Shown in pieces: positions 33,566 to 42,992 of a DNA stretch of 64,000 bases; the stretch's first letter is position 1; each line of letters begins with the position of its first letter. A model generated the notes under the pieces. The model was not told the origin of the DNA. It saw only the letters and a list, made by a program, of their open reading frames with translations, and searched no databases. Source of the stretch: Bacteroidota bacterium (GTDB lineage Bacteria; Bacteroidota; Bacteroidia; Chitinophagales; Chitinophagaceae); assembly GCA_029555415.1 (NCBI GenBank), contig JAKPSI010000031.1, positions 1-64,000 of the forward strand. The letters run 5' to 3'. The translations under genes and the position numbers were made by a program.

Positions 33566-34762
33566 ATGGATCCTGTTTATGTCATTGATGTGTTGCGCAC
33601 CCCGATCGGCCGTTACGGCGGAGCACTCAGTTCCGTCAGACCCGATGATCTGCTCGCACATGTCATCCGCGCGGTACTGCAGCGCAATCCTGCCGTGGAT
33701 CCCGCGCTCGTCAATGAAGTCATCGCCGGAGCAGCCAACCAATCCGGGGAAGATAACCGCAATGTGGCACGGATGTCGGCATTACTGGCAGGACTGCCCG
33801 TTTCCGTGACCGGTGTTACCGTGAACAGATTATGTGCTTCCGGTTTACAGGCGATCATGGACGGAGCCCGGCAGATCGCCTGTGGCGATGCTGATATCAT
33901 CATTGCCTGTGGTGTCGAATGCATGTCCCGCGCGCCTTTTGTGCAATTGAAAGCAGAATCCGGATTTCAACGTACGGCTGAAATGGCCGACACCACCATC
34001 GGCTGGCGTTTCCTCAACAGCAAATTATCTTCCTTATATCATCCTTATTCCATGGGCGAAACCGCGGAGAATGTTGCGGAACAATGGAAGATCAGCCGTA
34101 CGGAACAGGATGCATTCGCGCATCAGTCGCAATTAAAATTTTCCGCAGCCGCCGAAAAGGGTATCTGGAAAGATGAGATCAGCCCCGTTCCGGTCACTAA
34201 TAATAAAGGAGTGGAAACGATGGTGGGTCAGGATGAACATCCGCGACTGACCGCACCTGATAAACTAGCCGCCCTGAAACCTGCTTTCAAAGCAGGTGGA
34301 ACTGTTACCGCCGGAAATTCATCAGGTATCAATGATGGCGCGGCGGCTATGATCCTGGCCAGTGAAAAAATGGTACAGCAACTCGGATTGAAACCCATGG
34401 CCAAAGTGACCGCAATGGCAGTCGCCGGTGTCGATCCTTCCATTATGGGTATCGGACCGGTTCCCGCAACAAAGCAGGCCCTGACAAAAGCCGGCCTGCG
34501 TATGGAACAGATCGGACTGGTAGAACTCAATGAAGCCTTCGCTTCCCAGTCCATCGCCTGTATCCGGGAACTGGGACTGGATCCGGAAAAGGTCAATGTG
34601 AACGGAGGTTCCATTGCAATTGGTCATCCGCTCGGCTGCAGTGGTGTACGCATTTCCGCCACTCTGCTCCATGAAATGAAACGGAGGGGCGTGCAATACG
34701 GCCTGGCCACGATGTGCATCGGGGTAGGGCAGGGCGCAGCAGTGATCTATGAAAAAGTTTAA
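33566..34762 (+). CDS. Acetyl-CoA acyltransferase (thiolase; 3-oxoadipyl-CoA thiolase-like)
   Basis: The 398-residue protein has the thiolase nucleophile cysteine in NRLCASGLQA, the histidine in GGSIAIGHPLGCSG and the second cysteine in MCIGVGQGA. The stretch DTTIGWRF is typical of PcaF/PaaJ-type 3-oxoadipyl-CoA thiolases, though a fatty-acid role is also possible. It splits 3-oxoacyl-CoA to acetyl-CoA and a shortened acyl-CoA. No other aromatic or beta-oxidation gene is nearby. Confidence 0.9.
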   Translation: MDPVYVIDVLRTPIGRYGGALSSVRPDDLLAHVIRAVLQRNPAVDPALVNEVIAGAANQSGEDNRNVARMSALLAGLPVSVTGVTVNRLCASGLQAIMDGARQIACGDADIIIACGVECMSRAPFVQLKAESGFQRTAEMADTTIGWRFLNSKLSSLYHPYSMGETAENVAEQWKISRTEQDAFAHQSQLKFSAAAEKGIWKDEISPVPVTNNKGVETMVGQDEHPRLTAPDKLAALKPAFKAGGTVTAGNSSGINDGAAAMILASEKMVQQLGLKPMAKVTAMAVAGVDPSIMGIGPVPATKQALTKAGLRMEQIGLVELNEAFASQSIACIRELGLDPEKVNVNGGSIAIGHPLGCSGVRISATLLHEMKRRGVQYGLATMCIGVGQGAAVIYEKV

Positions 34763-34793
34763 CTTAGTTCCTTAACCATTAAAAAAATACAGG

Positions 34794-35165
34794 ATGAAGA
34801 AAATGATCTTCGCGTTCATGATGATCGCGGCCTCTATGGCGGTGAATGCTCAGGATACCCCCAAACCTGAAGCACCCAAACAAGATACCCTGCAGCAATA
34901 CACCGGTAAATATGTGTTTCCGGAAGGCAGTCCCGTAACGGAAGTAACGGTTGCGCTGGAGAATGGCCTGATGACGGCAACCTCTGCCATGGGCACCACC
35001 GAATTGAAAAAAACGGAAGGCGATGTTTTTGAAGTGGTCGTGTACTCCGGTACTGCAACCTTCAAACGCAATGCGGAAAATAAGATCGTGGGTGTTACGA
35101 TCGTTGTGGGTGATATCACACTCGAAGGAAAGAAAGCCGATCCGCCGCCGGCACCGAAAGGATAA
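34794..35165 (+). CDS. Small exported protein (DUF3471-like)
   Basis: A signal peptide (residues 1 to about 19, ending VNAQD) is followed by about 100 residues. The part from QQYTGKYVFPEGSP on has the YxGxY...P opening and strand pattern (ATFKRNAENKIVGVTI) of DUF3471 and related lipocalin-like modules. Those modules often follow a beta-lactamase domain; here it stands alone. Function unknown. It follows the thiolase by 31 nt. Confidence 0.7.
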   Translation: MKKMIFAFMMIAASMAVNAQDTPKPEAPKQDTLQQYTGKYVFPEGSPVTEVTVALENGLMTATSAMGTTELKKTEGDVFEVVVYSGTATFKRNAENKIVGVTIVVGDITLEGKKADPPPAPKG

Positions 35166-35172
35166 AAAAATT

Positions 35173-35204
35173 AAAAACCCCGACGTTGACAGCCGGGGTT
35201 TTTT
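35173..35204. terminator. Bidirectional terminator
   Basis: CCCCG (35178-35182) pairs with CGGGG (35194-35198), extended by an A run before and a T run after. It ends the plus-strand gene at 34794 and the minus-strand gene at 35206. Confidence 0.75.
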
Positions 35205-35205
35205 A

Positions 35206-36963
35206 TTATTGCTTTGTTTTCGTTTTTCCTTTTACAGGGGTCTTTGTTTTTTTCTTTGCAGGAGGTGGGGGCGGGGGCGGCGTAGTCACTACGTCCTCTT
35301 CCTTCAGAACAGGGCTGTCTTCTGCTGTTGTGTTCGATGGTCTGTCTGCAGCCATCACACTCACCAGGTTGAATAATTGCAGCAGTGAATTCTGTTCAGC
35401 ATTCGTGAAACGGTATTCCATTCTCATTTTGATCGCACCGTTATCTGGTTCTCCGCCAGCTGCTACGATATCCTTGAATGTGGAAAGGACCTGATTGACG
35501 GAACCACCAGGGCCTTTTTTACTTGAACTGAGCACGAGTTCAAGTATCTGACGGAAATCGAACTGCATGGCCATCGGATGGTCGGCATGCGCCTGTATCC
35601 ATTCCGGAACCGCACCTGTACCTGGATTGTTGATGAAATTATTCACGTCATCTTCCCTGAATCCCATCACGAACAGATCATTGGTAGCACGAACGACCGG
35701 CTTGAAGTTCTTCATGACCTTACCAGCATCTTCGCTGGAACGTAAAGAGTCGATGGTTTTATTGACTGCTGCTGCCAGCTTGTCGTAGTTGCCTTTATCA
35801 GTGATAGGCATGGCCAGATAGAAGTGCATACCACCGAATGGGTTCTTTTCATCGGTCGCGGCAGGTGTTTCATCCACCATCACAGCCATCATCATCGAAC
35901 TCCCGAATACATCGCTGATCGTATTCCAGTCGAACGGGATCAGTTTCTTCAGGCTGTCCATGATTACTTTCAGCTGCTCAGGTTGTTTGAAGTTCTTCGC
36001 GGCCATTTTATTGTAACCCATACTCATGATCAGCATCGGGCGGCCACCGGGTATTTTTTTCAGCAGATCGGTATTGACTGGTTGCGGGGTATAATTCTTA
36101 TATATATCTCCCAGAAGAGGATCCATATAAGCGCGGCTTTCTGTTACGATACTGCCGTTCTCGAAATTGGTGATGCTGCTGCGGACCTTTTTGTTCTGTC
36201 CGGCGATACTGGAAAGGCCGCTCAGGGGTGCGAATTGCTGCATCAGCGGATTTCCGGCACCGGTACTCCAGATCTTCATGTCTCCGGGTGTATTCATCGC
36301 TTCACGGAACCTGGGATCGGATGCAAAAGGGTTATTGCTGTTGGGTTGCAGCAGCTTGAAACAAAGGTCGCGTTGTGCATTGCGCAGATCATCGATCAGT
36401 TGTTGTCCGGTTTTGACCGGTTTGCCATCTGCGGTCGTATCATTTTCATCAAAAAATGAATTCTGTAAAGCTTGTTTGGCCCCGGGCGAAGAGGTCATGA
36501 TGAACAGATCCTTGTTCCAGCATAAGGTGCCGCTCTTCATGAATATGATATGATCTGTTCCGTAAACATGGAATGAATCATCCTTGAACATCTCCTGTGC
36601 CATTTTACTGAACAGGTCTTCGTCCGAGATCTTGCCCAATACATGAACGCCACTGTTGCGCAATCCGGATGCAGAATCCATGACCATTGCGATCAGGATG
36701 TCATTGGCCAGTGCAACGCCACCGGTGCTCAGTTTATTGATGATCTCCACGGGAGATTCTTTATCATTCTTGTTGATCATCTTCATGAACGGGCTGTTCA
36801 TGAGGGAGTCTTTCGGGATCTTGCTTCCCATTCTGAAGAGGTTCACGGCAATGATCGTCGAACTTTTTTCAGGTACATGATTGATCAGGCTGTTCTGTTG
36901 TGCAGCCGCTCCTGCCGTGATCATCAGGGCAAGCAGCAGCTGGATAGGTCTGAGCTGTTTCAT
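35206..36963 (-). CDS. DUF4836-like exported protein
   Basis: A signal peptide (about 1-21, ending GAAAQQ) leads a 585-residue protein. The opening VPEKSSTIIAVNLFRMGSKIPKDSLMNSPFMKM resembles DUF4836 of Bacteroidota, which has 'IPKDS' and repeated domains of unknown role. The end is a proline run (PPPPPPPAKKK) then a lysine-threonine-rich tail. The gene is 10 nt after hisS on the same strand. Function unknown. Confidence 0.7.
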   Translation of the reverse strand: MKQLRPIQLLLALMITAGAAAQQNSLINHVPEKSSTIIAVNLFRMGSKIPKDSLMNSPFMKMINKNDKESPVEIINKLSTGGVALANDILIAMVMDSASGLRNSGVHVLGKISDEDLFSKMAQEMFKDDSFHVYGTDHIIFMKSGTLCWNKDLFIMTSSPGAKQALQNSFFDENDTTADGKPVKTGQQLIDDLRNAQRDLCFKLLQPNSNNPFASDPRFREAMNTPGDMKIWSTGAGNPLMQQFAPLSGLSSIAGQNKKVRSSITNFENGSIVTESRAYMDPLLGDIYKNYTPQPVNTDLLKKIPGGRPMLIMSMGYNKMAAKNFKQPEQLKVIMDSLKKLIPFDWNTISDVFGSSMMMAVMVDETPAATDEKNPFGGMHFYLAMPITDKGNYDKLAAAVNKTIDSLRSSEDAGKVMKNFKPVVRATNDLFVMGFREDDVNNFINNPGTGAVPEWIQAHADHPMAMQFDFRQILELVLSSSKKGPGGSVNQVLSTFKDIVAAGGEPDNGAIKMRMEYRFTNAEQNSLLQLFNLVSVMAADRPSNTTAEDSPVLKEEDVVTTPPPPPPPAKKKTKTPVKGKTKTKQ

Positions 36964-36972
36964 TTTGAAGGA

Positions 36973-38346
36973 TTATAAATTAAAATGGATAAGGTCTGAT
37001 TGATTCATCGTGACCTGTTCTCCGGTTGCCATCGTCTTCACGGTGCAGGTATGATCCTGCAATTCCTTCGATCCGAGGATCACGATATGAGGTATGCTTT
37101 TCTTTTCCGCATACTTGAATTGCTTGTCGAATTTGGCGCTTTCATGATACATCTCCGCACTAACTCCTTTCCCGCGTAATTGTTGCATCAGTCCGTATGC
37201 CGCATCCGATTCATCGGGTCCCAGATTGAAGAAAAGCACTTTCGTTCCGGTGCCTACTGATTCCGGGAACAGTTTCAGTTCTTCCAGTACATCATAAATA
37301 CGGTCCACCCCAAATGAAATACCCACACCCGGAATACCCGGTACCCCGAACAATCCGGTCAGGTCATCATAACGGCCGCCACCACCGATACTGCCGATGC
37401 TCACCGTTGCCGGTGCCTTGGCTTCAAAGATGGTCCCGGTATAATAATTCAGTCCGCGCGCAAGTGTGAAGTCGATCGTCAGCGCTCCATCCGGGTTCGC
37501 CGATCTTGCTTTTGTTGTGATCCACTCCAGTTCATCCGCACCTGCTTTACCGGAAACGGAATCCGGGAATAAAGACCGTACTTGTCCGATCTTCTCTTCC
37601 GTTGTTCCATCAATGGAAAGATATTTTGTGATCAGCGTGATCGCTTCATTTTTCAGTCCGCGCTGTGTTAATTCTTCTTTCACTTTTTCAATACCGATCT
37701 TGTCCAGCTTGTCGATCGCGATCGTGATCGCGGTAAGCAGATCCGCCCCGCCGCAGGCTTCCGCCAATGCGACCAGGATCTTGCGGTTATTGATGCGCAG
37801 GTCGTAACCTTTCATACCCAGTCTGCTGAATACTTCCTGATAAATACAGATCAGCTCTGTTTCATTCAGTAAGGAAGCGCTGCCCACTACATCCGCGTCG
37901 CACTGATAGAATTCACGGTAACGTCCTTTCTGAGGACGGTCAGCACGCCACACCGGCTGCATCTGGAAACGTTTGAAAGGGAAAGTGAGCTGTCCGTGGT
38001 TCATGGCCACATATCGGGCGAAAGGTATCGTCAGGTCATATTTCAACGCGCGTTCTGTAATGCCCTTTGTATTTTTTCCCTGCAGTACTTTTTCAAAATC
38101 CTCACGGATCTGTTTTTCCTTGTCAGCATTATCCAGTCCGTTATTCAGGATCTTGAAAATGAGTTTATCACCCTCTTCGCCATATTTGCCCATCAACGTG
38201 TCCAGGTTCTCCATGGCAGGGGTTTCCAGCGGTTGGAATCCGTACAATTCAAAAACAGTGCGGATGGTCTGCAGGATGTAATTCCTTTTTCTGACCACTT
38301 CCGGTCCAAAATCACGAGTGCCTTGTGGTAATGATGGTTTTGACAT
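36973..38346 (-). CDS. hisS: Histidyl-tRNA synthetase
   Basis: The 457-residue class II synthetase has motif 1 and motif 2 (FKRFQMQPVWRADRPQKGRYREF) and the histidine-specific GGGRYDDLTGLFG. It has an anticodon-binding domain at the C-terminus. It charges tRNA-His. The length is usual for Bacteroidota. It is followed by the DUF4836-like gene. Confidence 0.97.
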   Translation of the reverse strand: MSKPSLPQGTRDFGPEVVRKRNYILQTIRTVFELYGFQPLETPAMENLDTLMGKYGEEGDKLIFKILNNGLDNADKEKQIREDFEKVLQGKNTKGITERALKYDLTIPFARYVAMNHGQLTFPFKRFQMQPVWRADRPQKGRYREFYQCDADVVGSASLLNETELICIYQEVFSRLGMKGYDLRINNRKILVALAEACGGADLLTAITIAIDKLDKIGIEKVKEELTQRGLKNEAITLITKYLSIDGTTEEKIGQVRSLFPDSVSGKAGADELEWITTKARSANPDGALTIDFTLARGLNYYTGTIFEAKAPATVSIGSIGGGGRYDDLTGLFGVPGIPGVGISFGVDRIYDVLEELKLFPESVGTGTKVLFFNLGPDESDAAYGLMQQLRGKGVSAEMYHESAKFDKQFKYAEKKSIPHIVILGSKELQDHTCTVKTMATGEQVTMNQSDLIHFNL

Positions 38347-38395
38347 ATTATAATTTCAACGTCCTGACCAGACTGCTTTAATGACTGCAGCGGTC

Positions 38396-38869
38396 TTAAT
38401 ACTTTATACTTTGTGCTGTATACTTCTCAATGATCGCATCACACGCCTTACTGATCATCGCGAATGCATCATGATAACCTCTTTCAGGCCCTGACCATGG
38501 ATCGGGTACATCGCGGTTGCTTCCGGGATACTGTACATTCATCAACAGGTCCGTTTTTGCCGGATCGAATTTTTTTCCGGCGATACGCCTGATCTCATAC
38601 ATTACATCACCGGCCAGTGCATAGATCATATCGTACTGTTCCATATCCGCTGCCGTGAATCTTCTGGAACGCTGCTTGCTGATATCGACCCCGTTCTTCA
38701 GTGCTGCTTTTTGTGATAAGGGATGCGGCGCTTCGCCATCATGATAACCATTCGTGCCTGCGCTTTCCACCTGCCAGTTCAAACCGGCCTGCTTCGCCTT
38801 CTGTTGTAAAATGCCTTCAGCCAAAGGACTCCGGCAAATATTACCCAGACAGACCATCAGTATTTTCAT
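38396..38869 (-). CDS. Low-molecular-weight protein-tyrosine phosphatase
   Basis: The 157-residue protein has the active-site loop C7-L-G-N-I-C-R13-S and the general-acid motif VPDPWSG. It dephosphorylates phosphotyrosine in proteins, and in bacteria often acts with capsule-related tyrosine kinases; no kinase is nearby. The start at 38869 (MKILMVCLGN) follows a TATCTTTG box by only 5 nt. The longer frame from 39010 is rejected. Confidence 0.93.
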   Translation of the reverse strand: MKILMVCLGNICRSPLAEGILQQKAKQAGLNWQVESAGTNGYHDGEAPHPLSQKAALKNGVDISKQRSRRFTAADMEQYDMIYALAGDVMYEIRRIAGKKFDPAKTDLLMNVQYPGSNRDVPDPWSGPERGYHDAFAMISKACDAIIEKYTAQSIKY

Positions 38870-38874
38870 GCGTG

Positions 38875-38882
38875 CAAAGATA
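38875..38882 (-). promoter_or_regulatory. -7 promoter box abutting the phosphatase gene
   Basis: TATCTTTG on the minus strand fits TAnnTTTG and ends 5 nt before the ATG at 38869. Confidence 0.5.
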
Positions 38883-39015
38883 CAATTCGTCATGGAGTCG
38901 TCAGCCGGAATCCATTTCCTTTTGCTTTTGTTAAAATCCTGTAACTCAGTCCCGACCGGGGGGTTACGGATTATGGATTTCCTGTTTACAGGCATCTGAT
39001 GGAAAAGCACACATC

Positions 39016-39825
39016 ATGACAAACAACGACATCCTCCGCGCCAGTTTACTCGACATTATTTTCGAGCACAGGAACAAAGCGTATGGCGCCTATGCATTAC
39101 GCCGGGATTATAATCAGCGTTTGTACATCGCAATGGGTATCGGGTTGAGTCTGGTCTTCGGCCTGGCCCTGCTCGGCGGTTCCGCCATGAAAGGAAATGA
39201 AACGGTTGAACGGAAGGAAAGAACGGAACTGACCGTGAGAACAGTTGAGCTTCCCCGTGATCAAAAACCTGAAAAGCCCAAAGAAGCAGAGAAACCGAAG
39301 GTCAAGATAAAAACCGCTCAGGTGAAATATCCTGTCATTAAGATCGTGCCTGATGATAAGGCCGATAAGCCTTTGCCTACGATCGATGATCTGGCCGGTA
39401 AAAAGATCAGTACTGTGAATGTGGAAGGAACGCCCGATGACGGAAAGGTGAAGCCTAAGGAAGATCCCACACCTGACACAAATACAGGTAATGGAGAAAA
39501 ACTTGCTGAGGATTTCAAGGGGGTAGAGATACAGCCTGAATTCCCCGGTGGAGAAGCGGCCATGCAACGTTTTCTGGCCACCAATCTGATCACGCCTGAA
39601 GACCTTTCAGCCGGTGAAAAAAAGACCGTTCGCATTCGTTTCAAAGTGGAAAAAGACGGGTCTGTGACCGGTTTTGATATCCTGTACAGTGGTGGCGATG
39701 CCTTTGATAAAGAGGTGATCCGGGTATGCCGCAGGATGCCCCGCTGGAAGCCCGCCATACAGAACGGCGTACAGGTTCCGGTGAGCTATATTCTTCCTGT
39801 AACATTTATAGGTGTTGAACAGTAA
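39016..39825 (+). CDS. tonB: TonB energy transducer (first copy)
   Basis: The N-terminus (NKAYGAYALRRDYNQR) then a membrane helix (about residues 38-57) matches the second copy at 62235, so the two are paralogs. A proline-lysine-rich periplasmic linker follows. The TonB C-terminal domain starts near residue 170 (GVEIQPEFPGGEAAM) and ends KPAIQNGVQVPVSYILPVTF. It passes proton-motive energy from ExbB/ExbD to outer-membrane receptors. Unlike the second copy it has no exb genes beside it. Confidence 0.93.
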   Translation: MTNNDILRASLLDIIFEHRNKAYGAYALRRDYNQRLYIAMGIGLSLVFGLALLGGSAMKGNETVERKERTELTVRTVELPRDQKPEKPKEAEKPKVKIKTAQVKYPVIKIVPDDKADKPLPTIDDLAGKKISTVNVEGTPDDGKVKPKEDPTPDTNTGNGEKLAEDFKGVEIQPEFPGGEAAMQRFLATNLITPEDLSAGEKKTVRIRFKVEKDGSVTGFDILYSGGDAFDKEVIRVCRRMPRWKPAIQNGVQVPVSYILPVTFIGVEQ

Positions 39826-39862
39826 TTTTTGGCTAATTTGCTACCCCCTGAATCTAAACGCC

Positions 39863-40102
39863 ATGTTTGAAGAATACGAAAAAAGAAAAAGAAGTCAGAT
39901 ATCAGTGATGCGCTCCGTAATGGATTATGGAATGGGCCTCCTGATCCTGCTCGTTGGTGTATTCTTCCTCTTTCATGAGAAGATGAAATTCAAGTTCATG
40001 AATTTTGCTCCTTCTGCGGAAGACAAGATATTTGGCGGCATTTTCCTGGTGTATGGTATCTGGCGCATCTACAGGGGGTACAAGAAAAATTATTTTCAAT
40101 GA
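39863..40102 (+). CDS. Small membrane protein (79 aa)
   Basis: This 79-residue protein has two membrane segments (about 21-38 and 53-69), a basic N-terminus (MFEEYEKRKRSQ), and a basic C-terminus (YRGYKKNYFQ). I recognise no family. It sits between tonB and the PstS-like gene and its last 4 nt overlap the start of that gene, so the three are one operon. The tonB-small membrane protein-PstS-like-TPR order is recurrent in Bacteroidota. Confidence 0.75.
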   Translation: MFEEYEKRKRSQISVMRSVMDYGMGLLILLVGVFFLFHEKMKFKFMNFAPSAEDKIFGGIFLVYGIWRIYRGYKKNYFQ

Positions 40103-41034
40103 GATCATTGTGGCGTTTGAAATCAGTGCAGGCGGCCCTTTTCGCCGGATTCTCCATTATTGCCGGAGGATGTCAGTCGTTCCAGGAACAACAGGCGGAA
40201 ATGCCTGATAACAAGGACCGGGGTACGATCATGATCAGCGTGGATGAGTCCTTCAAACCTGTTGTGGATGAACTGATACAAGTTTATGAATCCAATCACC
40301 CCGGTACCCATATCATCCCCCGGTATAAGACAGAGGCTGATTGCCTTCAGGATTTTGCCAATGATACGGTGCGCATGATCATCGCAACAAGAGGTTATAA
40401 TGAGGAAGAAAGGCTGTTCATGGTCGACTCCATGAAAGTGTCCCCCGAAAAAATGACGATTGCCAGGGATGCCATTGCGGTGATCGTGAATCCGGAGTCC
40501 CCGGACTCATTATTCACCATGCCGGAGCTCATCCAGGTGCTGAAAGGAAGTTTTAAGAATAATTTAATTCCTGTTTTTGACGGGGTCAAAGCAACCTCTA
40601 CGGTACGTTTTATCATCGATTCAGTATTACGCGGCTACAAGTTGACGCCGCAGGCGATGGCCGCCAGAACAAGTGTAGGAGTGATCGATTATGTGGCCAC
40701 GCATAAGGACGCAGTCGGGTTCATCGGAGTGAGCTGGATCGGGAATAAAGAGGACAGCATGCAATTGAGTTTTTTGAAGAAGGTGAGATTGGCCTCCCTT
40801 GAAAGCCGGGACAAGCCTGGAGCCTATGTAAAACCTTACCAGGCAAATATTTATCTGCTGCGTTTTCCCCTCGTAAGGGATCTGGTTTATATACTGAAAG
40901 AAAATCATACGGGACTCGGACACGGGTTCGCGGATTTTCTGACAGGGGAGATCGGGCAATTGATTTTCAGGCGGGCTTACCTGTTTCCGGGAAAATTGAG
41001 TTTAGGAATCAGGATCGTAAGGGTAAATGAGTAA
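40099..41034 (+). CDS. PstS-like phosphate-binding lipoprotein
   Basis: The 311-residue protein has a lipoprotein signal (IIAGGC, cysteine at about 25). A periplasmic-binding fold follows with PstS-like motifs (GTIMISVDESFKPVVDEL, DAIAVIVNPE, TSVGVIDYVATHKDAVGF). No PstA/B/C permease is present, so it is unlikely to serve a classical phosphate importer. In Bacteroidota, such genes travel with TonB and TPR genes. Ligand is not certain. Confidence 0.85.
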   Translation: MRSLWRLKSVQAALFAGFSIIAGGCQSFQEQQAEMPDNKDRGTIMISVDESFKPVVDELIQVYESNHPGTHIIPRYKTEADCLQDFANDTVRMIIATRGYNEEERLFMVDSMKVSPEKMTIARDAIAVIVNPESPDSLFTMPELIQVLKGSFKNNLIPVFDGVKATSTVRFIIDSVLRGYKLTPQAMAARTSVGVIDYVATHKDAVGFIGVSWIGNKEDSMQLSFLKKVRLASLESRDKPGAYVKPYQANIYLLRFPLVRDLVYILKENHTGLGHGFADFLTGEIGQLIFRRAYLFPGKLSLGIRIVRVNE

Positions 41035-41074
41035 ACAAATCTGTTATATTTACAATTCTTAAAGAAGAAGAAAG

Positions 41075-42835
41075 ATGAAGAAAACCACAATCACATTTCT
41101 GATTTCCGCCCTGATGGCCCTCGGGGGTCTGAAAGCGCAATCTGTGCAGGAGGGCATGAATTATTTGTACGCGGACAGATTCAAAAGTGCCATCGGTGTA
41201 TTCCAGAAGTTATTGGCAACCAATCCCAATAATATTGAAGCCACCTATTGGCTGGGACAGACTTATCTGGATCTGGACGACAATGCCAAGGCAGAGGATC
41301 TTTACACAAAGGCTATAGCAGCAAGTGCCAATGCACCGTTGTTACTGGTCGGTAAAGGCCATTGTGAACTCCTGAATAAAAAAACGGATGAAGCCCGCCA
41401 GCATTTTGAAGCGGCTTTGACCATGACCCGTACAAAAAAGGGTGATGACCCCCTGATCCTGACTGCGATCGGACGTGCGAACGTGGATGCCAAAGCAGGA
41501 GATATCGCTTATGCAGTGGAGAAACTTGAAGCCGCTGTACTCCGTGATCCTAAGAACACTGAGACTTACCTCCAGCTCGGTAACGCTTACCGCAAATTAC
41601 GCCCCGGTGAAGGTGGAGGTCAGGCGTTCCTGAACTATAAAAAAGCATTGGAGATCAACCCGAATTTTGCTGTGGCCAGCGTACGCCTTGCCAAGCTGTT
41701 TGAATCCCAGAAGAACTGGGATCTGGTGATACAGTATCTCACAGATGCGGTTACCCAGGACCCTAAATTCTCTTTGGCTTATCATGAACTCTTCTATTAT
41801 TATTTTTTCCGCCAGAACTATGCGGAAGCTGAAAATCAGTTGAAAAAACTCATTGATAGCAAGCTGCCTGAAGATGATATCCAGGACCAATCCCTCTATG
41901 CACAGCTTTGCTGGGCCAGAAAGGATTTTGACTGCGCTATCGCCAAAGACCTTGCTGTTGTTGCCTCTCAGGGAGAACACCCGAAGCCTAAAGTGCTGAA
42001 ACTCCTGGCTGACGCGTATTATCAGAAAGCTGATTATGCGAACGCTAAAAAATTCATTGATGATTACATGGCGCGTGAAAAAACTGAAGACAAGATCGCG
42101 TATGACTATAAACTGAAAGCGGATATCTACGCTAAATTGGGCACACCCAGTCCCGACCTGTATAGCATTTATATGGAAGGTGCAGCCATGGATACGGTGG
42201 TACAGTCCCGGATCGATTACATGACCGTTGCCGCGGATTCATTCAAAGCGCGTGGTTCCAAAAAACAAGAAGCGGATATGCGTCTCGCTATCTATAAAAC
42301 GCGTTTGAAACCTCAGCCTGGCGGACTGATCAATATCGGTATTCTCTACACACAGTGTGGTGAACTTCCGACAGCTGACAGCCTGTTCAAAGCTTACACA
42401 GTTGTAATGCCTGACAGTGTTTACGGTTACGTATGGAGAGGCCGTGTGAATTTCACACAGGATACCACAATGACCGTTGAACCTTTTGTGAGCAATATGG
42501 TGACCTCCTTCCAGAAAGCACTGGATATCGCTTATACGGATAAGGTCCGCATGAAATCCCAGGGTATCAACGCTTCCATTACACTGGCCGGATATTTCTA
42601 TAATATCAAAAAGGATAAGGAAACGGCCCTGATGTATACCAGAAAAGGCCTGGAATTCGATTCCACCAACGGAACACTGAAAAGCATCCTTCCGGTCCTG
42701 ACCGCCCCTTCCCGTAACCCCGCACCCCGTGGTAACGTGATGCCTGAAGCGGTTCAAAAGGCAGGAACACCGGCTGATAAACCCGCTGCCGTAAAACCCA
42801 GAACATCCAAAGCCCCTCAGGGCGTAAAGAAATAA
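41075..42835 (+). CDS. Exported tetratricopeptide-repeat protein
   Basis: A signal peptide (about 1-21, ending LKAQ) precedes 586 residues of helix pairs of TPR type, for example NIEATYWLGQTYLDLDDNAKAEDLY, ETYLQLGNAYRKLRP and KVLKLLADAYYQKADYANA. The last 40 residues are basic and proline-rich. It is likely a periplasmic scaffold for protein contacts. It is the last gene of the tonB-PstS-like operon and is followed by a terminator. Confidence 0.9.
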   Translation: MKKTTITFLISALMALGGLKAQSVQEGMNYLYADRFKSAIGVFQKLLATNPNNIEATYWLGQTYLDLDDNAKAEDLYTKAIAASANAPLLLVGKGHCELLNKKTDEARQHFEAALTMTRTKKGDDPLILTAIGRANVDAKAGDIAYAVEKLEAAVLRDPKNTETYLQLGNAYRKLRPGEGGGQAFLNYKKALEINPNFAVASVRLAKLFESQKNWDLVIQYLTDAVTQDPKFSLAYHELFYYYFFRQNYAEAENQLKKLIDSKLPEDDIQDQSLYAQLCWARKDFDCAIAKDLAVVASQGEHPKPKVLKLLADAYYQKADYANAKKFIDDYMAREKTEDKIAYDYKLKADIYAKLGTPSPDLYSIYMEGAAMDTVVQSRIDYMTVAADSFKARGSKKQEADMRLAIYKTRLKPQPGGLINIGILYTQCGELPTADSLFKAYTVVMPDSVYGYVWRGRVNFTQDTTMTVEPFVSNMVTSFQKALDIAYTDKVRMKSQGINASITLAGYFYNIKKDKETALMYTRKGLEFDSTNGTLKSILPVLTAPSRNPAPRGNVMPEAVQKAGTPADKPAAVKPRTSKAPQGVKK

Positions 42836-42864
42836 GAACTCGGTTTTCTTCTTTTACTTAAGAA

Positions 42865-42897
42865 AGTCCTCTTGCATTTTTGCAGAGGGCTTTTCTT
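42865..42897 (+). terminator. Terminator after the TPR gene
   Basis: A 12-bp stem pairs 42865-42876 with 42881-42891 and is followed by a T-rich stretch. It separates the tonB cluster from the nuo operon. Confidence 0.8.
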
Positions 42898-42966
42898 TTG
42901 TGGAAGCATCCTGCCACGATCATGGGTCCGGATGATTTTAGTTAAGGTAATTTCAGGCCACCGCCT

Positions 42967-42974
42967 TATTTTTG
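42967..42974 (+). promoter_or_regulatory. -7 promoter box before nuoA
   Basis: TATTTTTG fits TAnnTTTG, 18 nt before the nuoA ATG at 42993. No clear -33 TTTG. Confidence 0.5.
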
Positions 42975-42992
42975 CGGCAGACAAAAAAGGCT

